Shown: piece by piece, positions 12,959 through 20,507 of the stretch
Position numbering within the stretch: position 1 is the first letter of the stretch
Layout of the letters: each line of letters opens with the position of its first letter
From: a virus
IMG/VR virus record: IMGVR_UViG_3300043466_000467
Location: 1-26,727 of that record
DNA: 26,727 bases
Direction: 5' to 3' (one strand)
The notes under the pieces: model-generated
Database searches by the model: none
What the model saw: only the letters and a program-made list of their open reading frames with translations
What the model was told of the DNA's origin: nothing
Position numbers and translations under genes: made by a program

Positions 12959-14073
12959 TGAAAAATCTTCCAAAAGAAGAGTTGTTAAGTAGGCTTGAAG
13001 CAATTAATAGAAGTAATGCTATTATTTACTTTGACCTTGGTGGTATTATACTAGGGGTCAATGACATTTTTTTGGAAGCAATGGGTTATGGTAAAGGAAA
13101 CCATGATGATATTATTGGCAAACACCATAGCATTTTTGTATGTGATGATTACGCAAGAACACTTGAGTATGAAAAGTTTTGGGATATACTAAGAAGTGGT
13201 AAGTATTACACTGGAGAATTTGAAAGAAGAAAAAAAGATGGAAGTCTTATAAATCTTCAAGCAACTTATAATCCTATATTTAATGAGGATGGTAAAATTA
13301 CCAAGATAATGAAGATTGCTACTGATATTAGTTTAATTGTCAATAGCAAAAAACAGATAGATGCCATCAACAGAAGCACTGCTCTTATTAGTTTTAACAT
13401 TGATGGATTTATAACAGATGTGAATTCTATATTCTTACAAACAATGGGATACAAAGCCAATGAAAAAAGTAAAGTCATTGGTAAACATCATAGTGTTTTT
13501 GTCAGTTATGAATATTCAAAGTCTGATGAATATACCAAGTTTTGGGAAAGTTTAAGAAAAGGTAAGTACTTTGATGGGATATTTGAAAGAAAAAAAGTAG
13601 ATGGTGCTACTGTTTACTTACAAGCATCTTATAATCCTGTAGTAGACAGCAAAGGAAATATCACGGATGTAGTTAAAATTGCAACTGATGTTACTGCAGC
13701 TGTAAACAATGAGAAAAAAATAGAGGATCTTTCAAAGAATCTACAAATAGAACTAGACAACTCTCAAAAGCTTAAAAATGCAATAGAGATAGAAAAAGAT
13801 GCAGCTTTGAATGACTTAGATGTAATGATGAAAAAAAGTCAGAGTGAGCTAATAAAAATAATTGTTAAAGTTGCATTAGCTGTTATAGTAGGAGTAGGAC
13901 TTGTAACTACAACATTATACTGGATGGCTATTGTTACAAAACAAGATACACAAATAATAGGATCAACTTGGAGTAATATGTTTAGTGTATTATTAACTAA
14001 TGCCTTTTCAATAGTAGGCACAATTATGGGTATCAAGTATGCTACTCAAGAACCTAGTAAACAAACAAAATAA
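12958..14073 (+). CDS. Tandem-PAS protein with coiled coil and two C-terminal TM helices (lysis cassette)
   Basis: The 371-aa protein contains two PAS domains in tandem, residues about 16-127 and 138-249, similar to each other (IIGKHHSIF/VIGKHHSVF; KFWDILRSGKYY/KFWESLRKGKYF; LQATYNPIF/LQASYNPVV; KIATDIS/KIATDVT). They resemble the PAS pairs of soluble chemotaxis receptors such as BdlA, where PAS domains can bind flavin or heme. There a methyl-accepting signalling domain follows; here there is a coiled coil (about 250-297) and two membrane helices (299-324 and 341-361), with a short charged tail. No kinase, GGDEF or methyl-accepting domain exists. It lies between a membrane coiled-coil gene and a holin candidate. 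A sensor acting on holin or on lysis timing is inferred; the ligand is unknown. Confidence 0.85.
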   Translation: MKNLPKEELLSRLEAINRSNAIIYFDLGGIILGVNDIFLEAMGYGKGNHDDIIGKHHSIFVCDDYARTLEYEKFWDILRSGKYYTGEFERRKKDGSLINLQATYNPIFNEDGKITKIMKIATDISLIVNSKKQIDAINRSTALISFNIDGFITDVNSIFLQTMGYKANEKSKVIGKHHSVFVSYEYSKSDEYTKFWESLRKGKYFDGIFERKKVDGATVYLQASYNPVVDSKGNITDVVKIATDVTAAVNNEKKIEDLSKNLQIELDNSQKLKNAIEIEKDAALNDLDVMMKKSQSELIKIIVKVALAVIVGVGLVTTTLYWMAIVTKQDTQIIGSTWSNMFSVLLTNAFSIVGTIMGIKYATQEPSKQTK

Positions 14074-14079
14074 AATAAT

Positions 14080-14364
14080 ATGAGAAAGTTTTTTAGAGAA
14101 TTAATTTCAGATGATAATAACATAAACGAGCAAGCATTTGTAGGAGTAATATCTTTCTTTGCTATGGTAGTTGTATTGCTTGTTGATGTTGTTACAGGAA
14201 TTTTTACCAAAGAATTAATCATCAAAGAGTTTATCTTTGATGGTTTTATGATCTTAACTTTAGGTGCTTTTGGTATTACTACAGCAGGTAGAATACTAAG
14301 CCTAAAAAAGAAAGCAGAGAATAATAATAAAGAAGAAGAAAGTAATAACGAAGAATTAGGATAA
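14080..14364 (+). CDS. Putative holin (two TM helices)
   Basis: The 94-aa protein has a charged N-terminus (MRKFFRELISDDNN), two hydrophobic segments (FVGVISFFAMVVVLLVDVV, 22-40, and FIFDGFMILTLGAFGITTA, 52-70), and a very charged C-terminal tail rich in K, E and N (about 73-94). Size and shape are those of class II or related holins, which form membrane lesions that release the endolysin. It is directly upstream of the endolysin gene (2-nt gap) and 6 nt after the PAS gene. Holin identity is inferred from topology and position, as holins share little sequence. Confidence 0.7.
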   Translation: MRKFFRELISDDNNINEQAFVGVISFFAMVVVLLVDVVTGIFTKELIIKEFIFDGFMILTLGAFGITTAGRILSLKKKAENNNKEEESNNEELG

Positions 14365-14366
14365 TT

Positions 14367-15176
14367 ATGGTACTTAAAAGAGGAGACAACAACGAGGTTG
14401 TTAAAAAAGTTCAAGTAGTATTAGGTGTAGATCCAGTAGGAAACTTTGGACCTAAAACAGAAGAAGCAGTAAAAGCTTGGCAGACTAAGAATGGATTAAC
14501 TCCTGATGGAGTAGTAGGTCCTGCTACACTAGCTAAAATGGGTATTGTTGTAGATAGTACACCAGCACCAGCTAAACCAAAAGCAGCACCTAAGTATACA
14601 GCAGCTCAAGTAAAAACTGCAGTAGCATCTAAAGGTTACAAATGGTTTGAAGGTAAAGACTTAATGCTTAACATTATAGGAGTACGTAACTCTGCTACAG
14701 GGCAAAAAGTAACTAACCTATTTGATGACCATTTAACTTTAACTTACACTGTTGATGGTGTAGAGCACTTCCATTGTTGGCCGGCAACAACTGACCCAGG
14801 AACAAAAGGTGTTATGAAGTTTGGTAACAAAGCAGGAGTTGCAAGACTTGTTGAAGGTCAGTATATAGATTCTCACATTATCAGACTTCACGCAGGTAAG
14901 TATGAAGCATTAGGGCAAAATAAAGCTGTTAAAGTTTTCCGTGATGCTGACCGTAACATGGTATATGCTGAGGATAAAACACAAGAAGGTTTATTTGGTA
15001 TTAACATACACAAAGCAGGTTCAGATTCTACATTTGTAGAGAACTGGTCAGAAGGTTGTCAAGTGTTTAAGAAATCTAAAGACTTTGAAGAATTTATGGC
15101 TATCTGCCGCAAAGCTAGAACTGTTAATGGAAACAAGTTCACTTATACATTAATTGAATCAAATGATATAGTATGA
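14367..15176 (+). CDS. Endolysin: PG-binding domain plus L,D-transpeptidase-like domain
   Basis: A 269-aa protein. Residues about 1-60 form a peptidoglycan-binding (PG_binding_1) domain (VVKKVQVVLG, VGNFGPKTEEAVKAWQ, LTPDGVVGPATLAKM). A proline/alanine linker (62-77) leads to the catalytic part (about 80-269). There, GINIHKAG (H215) followed by ENWSEGCQVF (S228, G230, C231) resembles the YkuD-type L,D-transpeptidase active site H-x(n)-[ST]HGC, but the histidine beside the catalytic site is E229. No signal peptide is visible, so it needs a holin to cross the membrane, which agrees with the upstream gene. Enzyme class (peptidase or transpeptidase-like) is inferred; cell-wall degradation is the probable role. 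Confidence 0.8.
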   Translation: MVLKRGDNNEVVKKVQVVLGVDPVGNFGPKTEEAVKAWQTKNGLTPDGVVGPATLAKMGIVVDSTPAPAKPKAAPKYTAAQVKTAVASKGYKWFEGKDLMLNIIGVRNSATGQKVTNLFDDHLTLTYTVDGVEHFHCWPATTDPGTKGVMKFGNKAGVARLVEGQYIDSHIIRLHAGKYEALGQNKAVKVFRDADRNMVYAEDKTQEGLFGINIHKAGSDSTFVENWSEGCQVFKKSKDFEEFMAICRKARTVNGNKFTYTLIESNDIV

Positions 15177-15331
15177 TAATTAGAAACAGTTGGAGAGTCC
15201 ACAATAAACAGTGGGACAAATTTCAGATAAGATTTAGATTAGGCAAAATAGATGTATTTACTATTGAAGTAGATATATCTAGAGATTTTTACATGCTTAC
15301 TCTTTTTAACTTCACAATCAAAAATAGATAA
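15173..15331 (+). CDS. Small basic protein after endolysin (52 aa)
   Basis: This 52-codon frame starts at ATG 15173 inside the endolysin stop (ATGA overlap) and ends 2 nt before the next ATG at 15334. The product is strongly basic in its first half (RNSWRVHNKQWDKFQIRFRL) and ends in an aromatic, weakly hydrophobic segment (DFYMLTLFNFTIKNR). No family is recognised. Tight coupling to the endolysin gene on one side and the 66-aa gene on the other is the main support for it being real. Confidence 0.55.
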   Translation: MIIRNSWRVHNKQWDKFQIRFRLGKIDVFTIEVDISRDFYMLTLFNFTIKNR

Positions 15332-15333
15332 TC

Positions 15334-15534
15334 ATGAAAAATTTTAAAGGATTAAGGCAATGTGCTTTAGGAGCTGTTATAAATACTGAAGACTTTATGA
15401 GCTCTAATGCAGCTCCTGGTTCTATCTTAGGAGGACCTGGAGATAAAAAGAAAAGAAGGTTTAAGCAAAGCAAGGTTGCAAGGAGAAATACTCCTTGTAG
15501 AGGAAGCAAATGTTATAAGCCAAATACACACTAA
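15334..15534 (+). CDS. Small basic cysteine-containing protein (66 aa)
   Basis: A 66-aa protein with a Gly/Pro turn region (SSNAAPGSILGGPGDKKKRR) and a basic C-terminus with CRGSKCYKP (C55, C60). Basic charge and paired cysteines could suggest nucleic-acid or metal contact, but no known domain fits. An AATCATG leader, as before several other genes here, marks its start. It is the last gene before the terminator at 15558-15587. A minus-strand frame over the same stretch has no support. Confidence 0.6.
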   Translation: MKNFKGLRQCALGAVINTEDFMSSNAAPGSILGGPGDKKKRRFKQSKVARRNTPCRGSKCYKPNTH

Positions 15535-15557
15535 AACCAGCTAATGCTACTACTTAA

Positions 15558-15587
15558 ATCCAGGTACTTACAGTATCTGGATTTTTT
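15558..15587 (+). terminator. Intrinsic terminator after lysis block
   Basis: ATCCAG (15558-15563) pairs with CTGGAT (15577-15582), extended by a G-T pair and TAC/GTA around a 5-nt loop, and followed by six T (15582-15587). It separates lysis and packaging blocks. Confidence 0.8.
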
Positions 15588-15617
15588 GTTTAAATCTGTT
15601 ATGTTTAAACAAATATT

Positions 15618-15626
15618 GTATATTTG
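15618..15626 (+). promoter_or_regulatory. Candidate phage promoter, packaging block
   Basis: GTATATTTG matches both the shared GTATATT core and the Bacteroidota -7 box TAnnTTTG. It begins 30 nt before ATG 15648 and lies just after a terminator. A TTTG at 15585-15588 is 30 bp upstream, too far for a normal -33 box. Confidence 0.5.
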
Positions 15627-15647
15627 TCTAAATAAAAAATATATATT

Positions 15648-15947
15648 ATGGAAAACCAACAAGAAGAAATGAATTTGAGTCCAGAAGAATTGACTCAAAG
15701 AAAAGAGGAAATGAAAAAGTTTTTTGATGATTCAATTCCTTATTTAGAATCTCAATCACAGTATGAAAAATTACTTACTGATATTGAAGAAGCAAGATTT
15801 AAAAGAGCAACATTTCAGTATCAGTTTGCAATGATGGCTCAGAATACAAATTCATTCCCAGATGCAGAAGGTGAAGAAGAAGATAAAGATGATTTTCCAG
15901 TACCACCACCAACACAAAACTCTGGTAAAAAATTGAAAAAGAGCTAA
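15648..15947 (+). CDS. Acidic helical phage protein, unknown (99 aa)
   Basis: A 99-aa protein beginning with a glutamate-rich helix (LSPEELTQRKEEMKKFFDDS), a second helix (YEKLLTDIEEARFKRATFQY), then an acidic stretch (EGEEEDKDDFPVPPP) and a lysine-rich end (SGKKLKKS). No membrane or catalytic motif. It opens the packaging block after a terminator and promoter-like motif, 2 nt before the winged-helix-like gene. The acidic-linker design would suit a small assembly or DNA-binding regulator, but no function is recognised. Confidence 0.65.
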   Translation: MENQQEEMNLSPEELTQRKEEMKKFFDDSIPYLESQSQYEKLLTDIEEARFKRATFQYQFAMMAQNTNSFPDAEGEEEDKDDFPVPPPTQNSGKKLKKS

Positions 15948-15949
15948 TC

Positions 15950-16327
15950 ATGGCTTTAGTAAATCAGGTACAGAAAAAAGTTAAAATGCCCAAATGGGAC
16001 ATTGTAAAGTTTCAGATATTAACTCATTGCTATATTAACCGTATAGCAATGAGTGAGTCTGATCTTAACTGTCTGACTTTACTAAGTTTTAATGAGCCAA
16101 TTGAACTTACTAACTTTTGTTTAGATGCTTCTGCAGAAGAAGGTTGGATTTTTAAATCTCCTCAAACTGTAAGAAACTGTGTTAATAAAGCTGAGAAAAA
16201 TGGATTAGTTGTAAAAGATACAAGCAATAAAAAACTAATCTTATTAAATCCTTTATTAAAAATACAAACTGAAGGAACTGTGTTATTAGATTTTAAATTC
16301 TTAGGATATGATACCAAAGAAGATTAA
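15950..16327 (+). CDS. Possible winged-helix DNA-binding protein (125 aa)
   Basis: A 125-aa protein. The middle, KSPQTVRNCVNKAEKNGLVV (89-108) plus KKLILLNP, has the S-x-T-VRN-i-k-kL-k-gLi-k pattern of a recognition helix and wing, as in winged-helix DNA-binding domains ending in LNP. The first 80 residues are helical with hydrophobic spacing (WDIVKFQILTHCYINRIAMS). In crAss-like genomes a protein of this type tends to accompany the HU/IHF-like and nuclease genes as I recall. It overlaps the next gene by 20 nt. A role as a transcription regulator or packaging-site-binding protein (terminase small subunit-like) is conceivable. Confidence 0.55.
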   Translation: MALVNQVQKKVKMPKWDIVKFQILTHCYINRIAMSESDLNCLTLLSFNEPIELTNFCLDASAEEGWIFKSPQTVRNCVNKAEKNGLVVKDTSNKKLILLNPLLKIQTEGTVLLDFKFLGYDTKED

Positions 16328-16721
16328 TAAATTATATCAACCAGTTGCAGAAGATTTAAATATTGAAGAAAGTTTAGTTGAGCATTTAATGGAGTTTTAT
16401 TATAAAGCTTTAAAAAATCAACTTAGTAATTTATCACACCCTAGAATAAATGTAGAAGGATTAGGTCATTTTGTTATAAGGCCAGGTATGGTTAAGAAGT
16501 CTATAACAAGATATTCTAAAGTATTAGAAAACCATGATACTTCTACATTTAGTGCTTACCATAATAAAAGAATAGTAGAGAATAAACTTGAACTATTAAT
16601 AGAAATGGAAAGAAAGTTAATCTTACAAGAAGAAGACAAGCAGAAATTTAAAGAGAAAAAAGATGAGTATACTAAAAACAATCTGGGAGAACAGGAAGCA
16701 AATTCTGGAGGGGATAACTAA
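16308..16721 (+). CDS. HU/IHF-like DNA-binding protein
   Basis: A 137-aa protein. Residues about 17-90 follow the HU/IHF layout: two helices (ESLVEHLMEFYYKALKNQLS) then INVEGLGHFVIRPGMVKKSI (47-66), matching the i-i-GlGtF strand of HU/IHF subunits. The rest is a long charged helix (about 85-137). crAss-like phages encode such IHF-like proteins beside TerL and portal genes, and these may bend DNA for packaging or nucleoid-like functions. The beta-arm tip (P) typical of HU is not clearly seen, so binding mode is uncertain. The final 59 nt overlap the Zn-ribbon gene in another frame. Confidence 0.55.
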   Translation: MIPKKINKLYQPVAEDLNIEESLVEHLMEFYYKALKNQLSNLSHPRINVEGLGHFVIRPGMVKKSITRYSKVLENHDTSTFSAYHNKRIVENKLELLIEMERKLILQEEDKQKFKEKKDEYTKNNLGEQEANSGGDN

Positions 16722-16953
16722 TTCAGTTATAAGAGATCAAACTGTTGAGGATATTGCTCAGTTAAGATATTCTATCTGTTATGAGTGCCCAAGCAAAGGA
16801 AGAAAGTGTGTAGTAAAAGGTACAGCTCCATGCTGTAATGAATGTGGTTGTTCTCTTGCTTTTAAAACTCGGTCTCTATCTTCTGAGTGTCCATTAGGTA
16901 AATGGGATGCTATTGCTACAGAAGAAGAAGAAGATAAACTAGAAGAGCTATGA
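16663..16953 (+). CDS. Small zinc-ribbon protein (eight cysteines)
   Basis: A 96-aa protein. After an N-terminal helix (LKTIWENRKQILEGITNSVI) comes a cysteine-rich core with C39, C42, C49, C57, C58, C61, C63 and C76 (ICYECPSKGRKC; APCCNECGC; SSECPLGKW), likely binding zinc. The tail is acidic. Zn-ribbon proteins with this CCxxCGC and SLSSxCPxxxW arrangement occur in Bacteroidota phages as I recall; no enzymatic motif is seen. The start lies inside the IHF-like gene in another frame for 59 nt. It overlaps the nuclease gene by 4 nt. It probably binds nucleic acid or protein in the packaging block. Confidence 0.7.
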   Translation: MSILKTIWENRKQILEGITNSVIRDQTVEDIAQLRYSICYECPSKGRKCVVKGTAPCCNECGCSLAFKTRSLSSECPLGKWDAIATEEEEDKLEEL

Positions 16954-17780
16954 TAGTATTCAATGCACAGGATCATAGTTATAGAAGCTTAGATGATGAC
17001 TCTATAGATTGGATAAGTGTTACCACATTAGTGTCTCATTTTAAAACTCCATTTGATGCAAAAAAAATTGCAGCAAAAGTTTCTAAAAGCAAGAAGTCTA
17101 AGTGGTCTGGAATTGAACCAGAAATTATTCAACAGATCTGGGAGAATGAAGCTAATAGATCTACTACTCTAGGTACATGGTATCATAATCAAAGAGAAGC
17201 TGACCTATGCTCTTTAGCATCTATAGAGAGAGAAGGTGTTACTGTACCAGTATTTAAACCATCTGGTGAAAATAACGGAATCAGAGTTGCTCCAGTTCAA
17301 AAACTTGAACCAGGAGTTTATCCTGAGCATATGGTTTATTTAAGATCTGCAGGTATTTGCGGTCAGTCAGATTTAGTAGAAATAGTTAATGGTAAAGTAA
17401 ATATCATAGACTACAAGACCAATAAAGAAATTAAAAAAGAATCTTATGTAGATTGGGAAGGCAAGTCTGCTAAGATGATGCCCCCTGTAGATTCTTTAGA
17501 TGATTGTCATTTCTATCACTATGCTTTACAGCTTAGTATTTATATGTATATTATATTAAAGCATAATCCTAAACTTAAACCGGGTAGAATATTTATACAC
17601 CATGTAGTATTTGAAGTAGAAGGAGAAGATAACTGGGGATATCCTATAAGTAAAAAAGATGCAAATGGAGATCCAATTGTAAAAGAAGTTATACCAATAG
17701 CAATACCATACTTAGTAGATGAAGTATTAGCAATCATACACTACTTACACGATAACAAAGACAAAATTAAAAAGAAATGA
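16950..17780 (+). CDS. PD-(D/E)XK superfamily nuclease (RecB-like)
   Basis: A 276-aa protein with the RecB-like PD-(D/E)XK core. GTWYHNQREA (75-84) gives the N-terminal motif with H79, GQSDLVEIVNGKVNIIDYKT (138-157) gives the catalytic D141 and D154-x-K156, and YALQLSIYMY (191-200) gives the Q-x-x-x-Y helix of this superfamily. Such nucleases cut DNA and, in crAss-like phages, a PDDEXK gene lies near TerL. Possible jobs are recombination, DNA processing before packaging, or host DNA degradation. No membrane or signal segment. The gene overlaps the Zn-ribbon gene before it and the next gene by 4 nt (ATGA). Confidence 0.8.
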   Translation: MIVFNAQDHSYRSLDDDSIDWISVTTLVSHFKTPFDAKKIAAKVSKSKKSKWSGIEPEIIQQIWENEANRSTTLGTWYHNQREADLCSLASIEREGVTVPVFKPSGENNGIRVAPVQKLEPGVYPEHMVYLRSAGICGQSDLVEIVNGKVNIIDYKTNKEIKKESYVDWEGKSAKMMPPVDSLDDCHFYHYALQLSIYMYIILKHNPKLKPGRIFIHHVVFEVEGEDNWGYPISKKDANGDPIVKEVIPIAIPYLVDEVLAIIHYLHDNKDKIKKK

Positions 17781-18295
17781 TGCTAACTAAACTCTTTGAT
17801 GTTCAGAATGGAAAAGTAATTCCTACAGAGCATTGTTATACATTAAAAGCTCTTAAAGATATTATGGATGAGTATCCGGAAGACTATCTTAAGATATATC
17901 AATATATATTTTACATGAGCTGTCCTAATCCAGATCTTAATCCATTTTTCTTTGCTCCAGATGTAGATAAAGAAGCACTTATATTACAACAGATAGAAGC
18001 TGAATTTTCTACAGAAGATGATACTATATATGTAGCATTAGAGTTTTGTAAAAGACTATATGAAACTCCAACATTCAGAGCATATAAAGGTATTGCATCT
18101 ATGTTAGATAGATTAGGAAGATATATGGAGAATACTCCTATTACACACGGTAGAGATGGTAGTATAAATTCAATAATTGCTGCTGCTAAAAACTTTGAAC
18201 AGATTAGAGCATCTTTTAAAGGAGTATATAAAGATCTACAAGATGAACAGCAAAGTAAAGTAAGAGGTGGTCAAGGATTAGCATATGACATGTAA
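17777..18295 (+). CDS. Unknown protein directly upstream of TerL
   Basis: A 172-aa, mostly helical protein (TLKALKDIMDEYPEDYLKIY; REMENTP-type turns absent; helices in ALEFCKRLYETPTFRAYKGI, about 92-111). The end NFEQIRASFKGVYKDLQDEQ followed by SKVRGGQGLAYDM is flexible and basic. The location just before TerL, with a 4-nt overlap to the nuclease gene and a TAATG overlap to TerL, is where a small terminase subunit would be expected. However, no helix-turn-helix or TerS motif is visible, so I do not assign it. Start at 17777 or 17780 (two ATGs). Confidence 0.65.
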   Translation: MMLTKLFDVQNGKVIPTEHCYTLKALKDIMDEYPEDYLKIYQYIFYMSCPNPDLNPFFFAPDVDKEALILQQIEAEFSTEDDTIYVALEFCKRLYETPTFRAYKGIASMLDRLGRYMENTPITHGRDGSINSIIAAAKNFEQIRASFKGVYKDLQDEQQSKVRGGQGLAYDM

Positions 18296-20502
18296 TGAGT
18301 GAAATTTATCAAGATATACCAACCTATGACAATGGAGAATGGACAACAACAAGTTTTGAATCCAGAGAAGACTTCAGTAAGTTTATTTTTGAAATATTTA
18401 AAATACCAGGAAAATATAACTTCAATGAAACTACAAATAAGATATTTATATCTGAGTCAACCAACTTTAGAAAAAACGGAATATACTGTACATCTCCATT
18501 TAAATCATTAGATTATGTAGCATATTGGGATGATCAAAAAATAAAATGCCGTAAAGGAGTTATAGTTAAAGATGCAGATAATACTTGGTTTATAGCTAGA
18601 GAGTATTATATGTGGTTAAACTTCTTACCAATCTTTGATAAAGAACAACAGAAGTTTGACTTTGCTAAAATACGTGATGCCCAGTATCATTTAGCATTAT
18701 ATGAGTTACTTGCTGAGTTAAACTACAAACACTCTGCTATTTTAAAGAAACGTCAGATTGCATCCTCATACTATCATATGGGTAAGCTTATTAATCAGCA
18801 ATGGTTTGAAGCCGGTGTTACTTTAAAAATGGGTGCTAGTCTTAAAGATTACATTAATGAAAAAGGTTCTTGGAAATTTTTAGATGAGTATGCTGCATTC
18901 TTAAATGAACACACTGCTTGGTATAGACCTATGAATCCACAGAAAGTAATGATGTGGCAGCAAAAGATTGAAGTAAGAAAAGGAGATAGAAAGAATGAAG
19001 TTGGTCTCAAAGGTACTATACAAGGTATGTCATTTGAGAAAGATCCAACAAATGGTGTCGGTGGTCCAGTTAAATTCTTCTTTCATGAGGAAGCAGGTAT
19101 TGCTCCTAAAATGGATCAGACCTATGAGTATATGAGACCAGCAATGAGATCTGGTTTAATAACTACAGGAATGTTTATTGCAGCCGGATCTGTGGGTGAC
19201 TTATCACAATGTAATCCATTAAAGGATATGATAATGAATCCATTATCTAAAGATATTTATGCTGTAGAAACAGATCTTCTAGATGAAAAGAATACTGTTG
19301 GTATGTCAGGTTTATTTATTCCTGAACAATGGTCTATGCCACCATACATAGATGACTATGGTAATTCACTTGTAGAAGAAGCATTAAAAGCTTTAGATGA
19401 ACAGTTTGCTCAGTGGAAAAAGGAGTTAGCTCCAGAAGAATATCAGTTAAGAATTTCTCAGCATCCTAGAAATATTAAAGAAGCATTTGCTCATAGAACG
19501 GTATCTGTATTTCCACCGCATCTTCTTGCTGCACAAGAAAGAAGAATAGAAGAAAAAGAATACTCTTATGAGTTTTTAGATATTACTACAACAGCTGAAG
19601 GAAAGCCACATGTTACTCTAAGTGCTAAAAGACCTATTATGGAGTTTCCTGTAAATAAAAAAACAGAAGATAAAAGAGGTTGTCTAGTAGTATGGGAAAG
19701 ACCAATAAAAGAACCAATATTCGGAGTACACTATTATGCATCTATTGACCCGGTGGGTGAAGGTAAAACTACAACATCAGAATCATTATGCTCTATTTAT
19801 GTTATGAAAGCTGCTGTAGAAGTAACTAAAGTTATGGGCACAGAAACAGAAACATATATTGAGCAAGATAAAATAGTAGCTGCATGGTGCGGCAGGTATG
19901 ATGATATAAATCAAACACATAAACAGTTAGAATTAATAATTGAATGGTATAATGCCTGGGCTATTGTAGAGAATAACATATCTTTATTTATTCAGTATAT
20001 GATTCAAAGAAAGAAACAAAGATATTTAGTACCTAAAGGTCAGATTATGTTCTTAAAAGATTTAGGTTCTAATGCTAATGTTTTTCAAGAGTATGGTTGG
20101 AAAAATACCGGTGTTTTATTTAAAGCACATCTCTTAAGTTATGCTATTGAATTTTGTAAAGAAGAATTAGATCAAGAAGTAAAACCTGATGGTACTGTTG
20201 TTAGAACAACATATGGTATAGAAAGAATTCCAGATCCTATGTTAATTAAAGAGATGAGAGAGTACTCTGATGGGGTCAACGTAGATAGGCTAGTTTCATT
20301 TGCAGCACTTGTTTCTTTTATGAAAATACAGAATTCAAATAGAGGTTATGCTAAGACAGTTATTATGGATGAAGCAGCTAAAAACTTGCAAAAGTCAGAA
20401 AATTTATATAAATTATCTCATAGCCCATTCCGTAATATAGGAAGAGGGCAAATAGTTAATGGACAAAAGTTTAAAAAATCTCCATTTAAAAACTTTAAAT
20501 AA
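18295..20502 (+). CDS. Terminase large subunit (TerL)
   Basis: A 735-aa protein with ATPase and nuclease halves. The N-terminal part has a deviant Walker A (KKRQIASSYY, 151-160) and a Walker B-like FFFHEEAG (261-268), a strand followed by acidic residues at the catalytic position. The C-terminal RNase H-fold nuclease shows YASIDPVGEG (D485), IVENN (E559) and NVDRLVSFA (D664), the spaced acidic residues that bind two metals. The enzyme packs DNA into the prohead through the portal and cuts it. Size fits large crAss-like terminases. The start overlaps the previous stop; the portal gene follows after 5 nt. Confidence 0.9.
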   Translation: MSEIYQDIPTYDNGEWTTTSFESREDFSKFIFEIFKIPGKYNFNETTNKIFISESTNFRKNGIYCTSPFKSLDYVAYWDDQKIKCRKGVIVKDADNTWFIAREYYMWLNFLPIFDKEQQKFDFAKIRDAQYHLALYELLAELNYKHSAILKKRQIASSYYHMGKLINQQWFEAGVTLKMGASLKDYINEKGSWKFLDEYAAFLNEHTAWYRPMNPQKVMMWQQKIEVRKGDRKNEVGLKGTIQGMSFEKDPTNGVGGPVKFFFHEEAGIAPKMDQTYEYMRPAMRSGLITTGMFIAAGSVGDLSQCNPLKDMIMNPLSKDIYAVETDLLDEKNTVGMSGLFIPEQWSMPPYIDDYGNSLVEEALKALDEQFAQWKKELAPEEYQLRISQHPRNIKEAFAHRTVSVFPPHLLAAQERRIEEKEYSYEFLDITTTAEGKPHVTLSAKRPIMEFPVNKKTEDKRGCLVVWERPIKEPIFGVHYYASIDPVGEGKTTTSESLCSIYVMKAAVEVTKVMGTETETYIEQDKIVAAWCGRYDDINQTHKQLELIIEWYNAWAIVENNISLFIQYMIQRKKQRYLVPKGQIMFLKDLGSNANVFQEYGWKNTGVLFKAHLLSYAIEFCKEELDQEVKPDGTVVRTTYGIERIPDPMLIKEMREYSDGVNVDRLVSFAALVSFMKIQNSNRGYAKTVIMDEAAKNLQKSENLYKLSHSPFRNIGRGQIVNGQKFKKSPFKNFK

Positions 20503-20507
20503 GAACT

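Noticed and set aside
14046-14414. Minus-strand frame of 122 codons opposite the holin
   Set aside because: It is opposite the holin candidate and shows only low-complexity Ser/Leu/Asn runs.
17777-18295. Terminase small subunit call for the gene before TerL
   Set aside because: Position fits but no helix-turn-helix or TerS motif is visible, so it is left as unknown.
18299-18511. Plus-strand 70-codon frame inside TerL
   Set aside because: It overlaps the TerL start in another frame and has no independent features.
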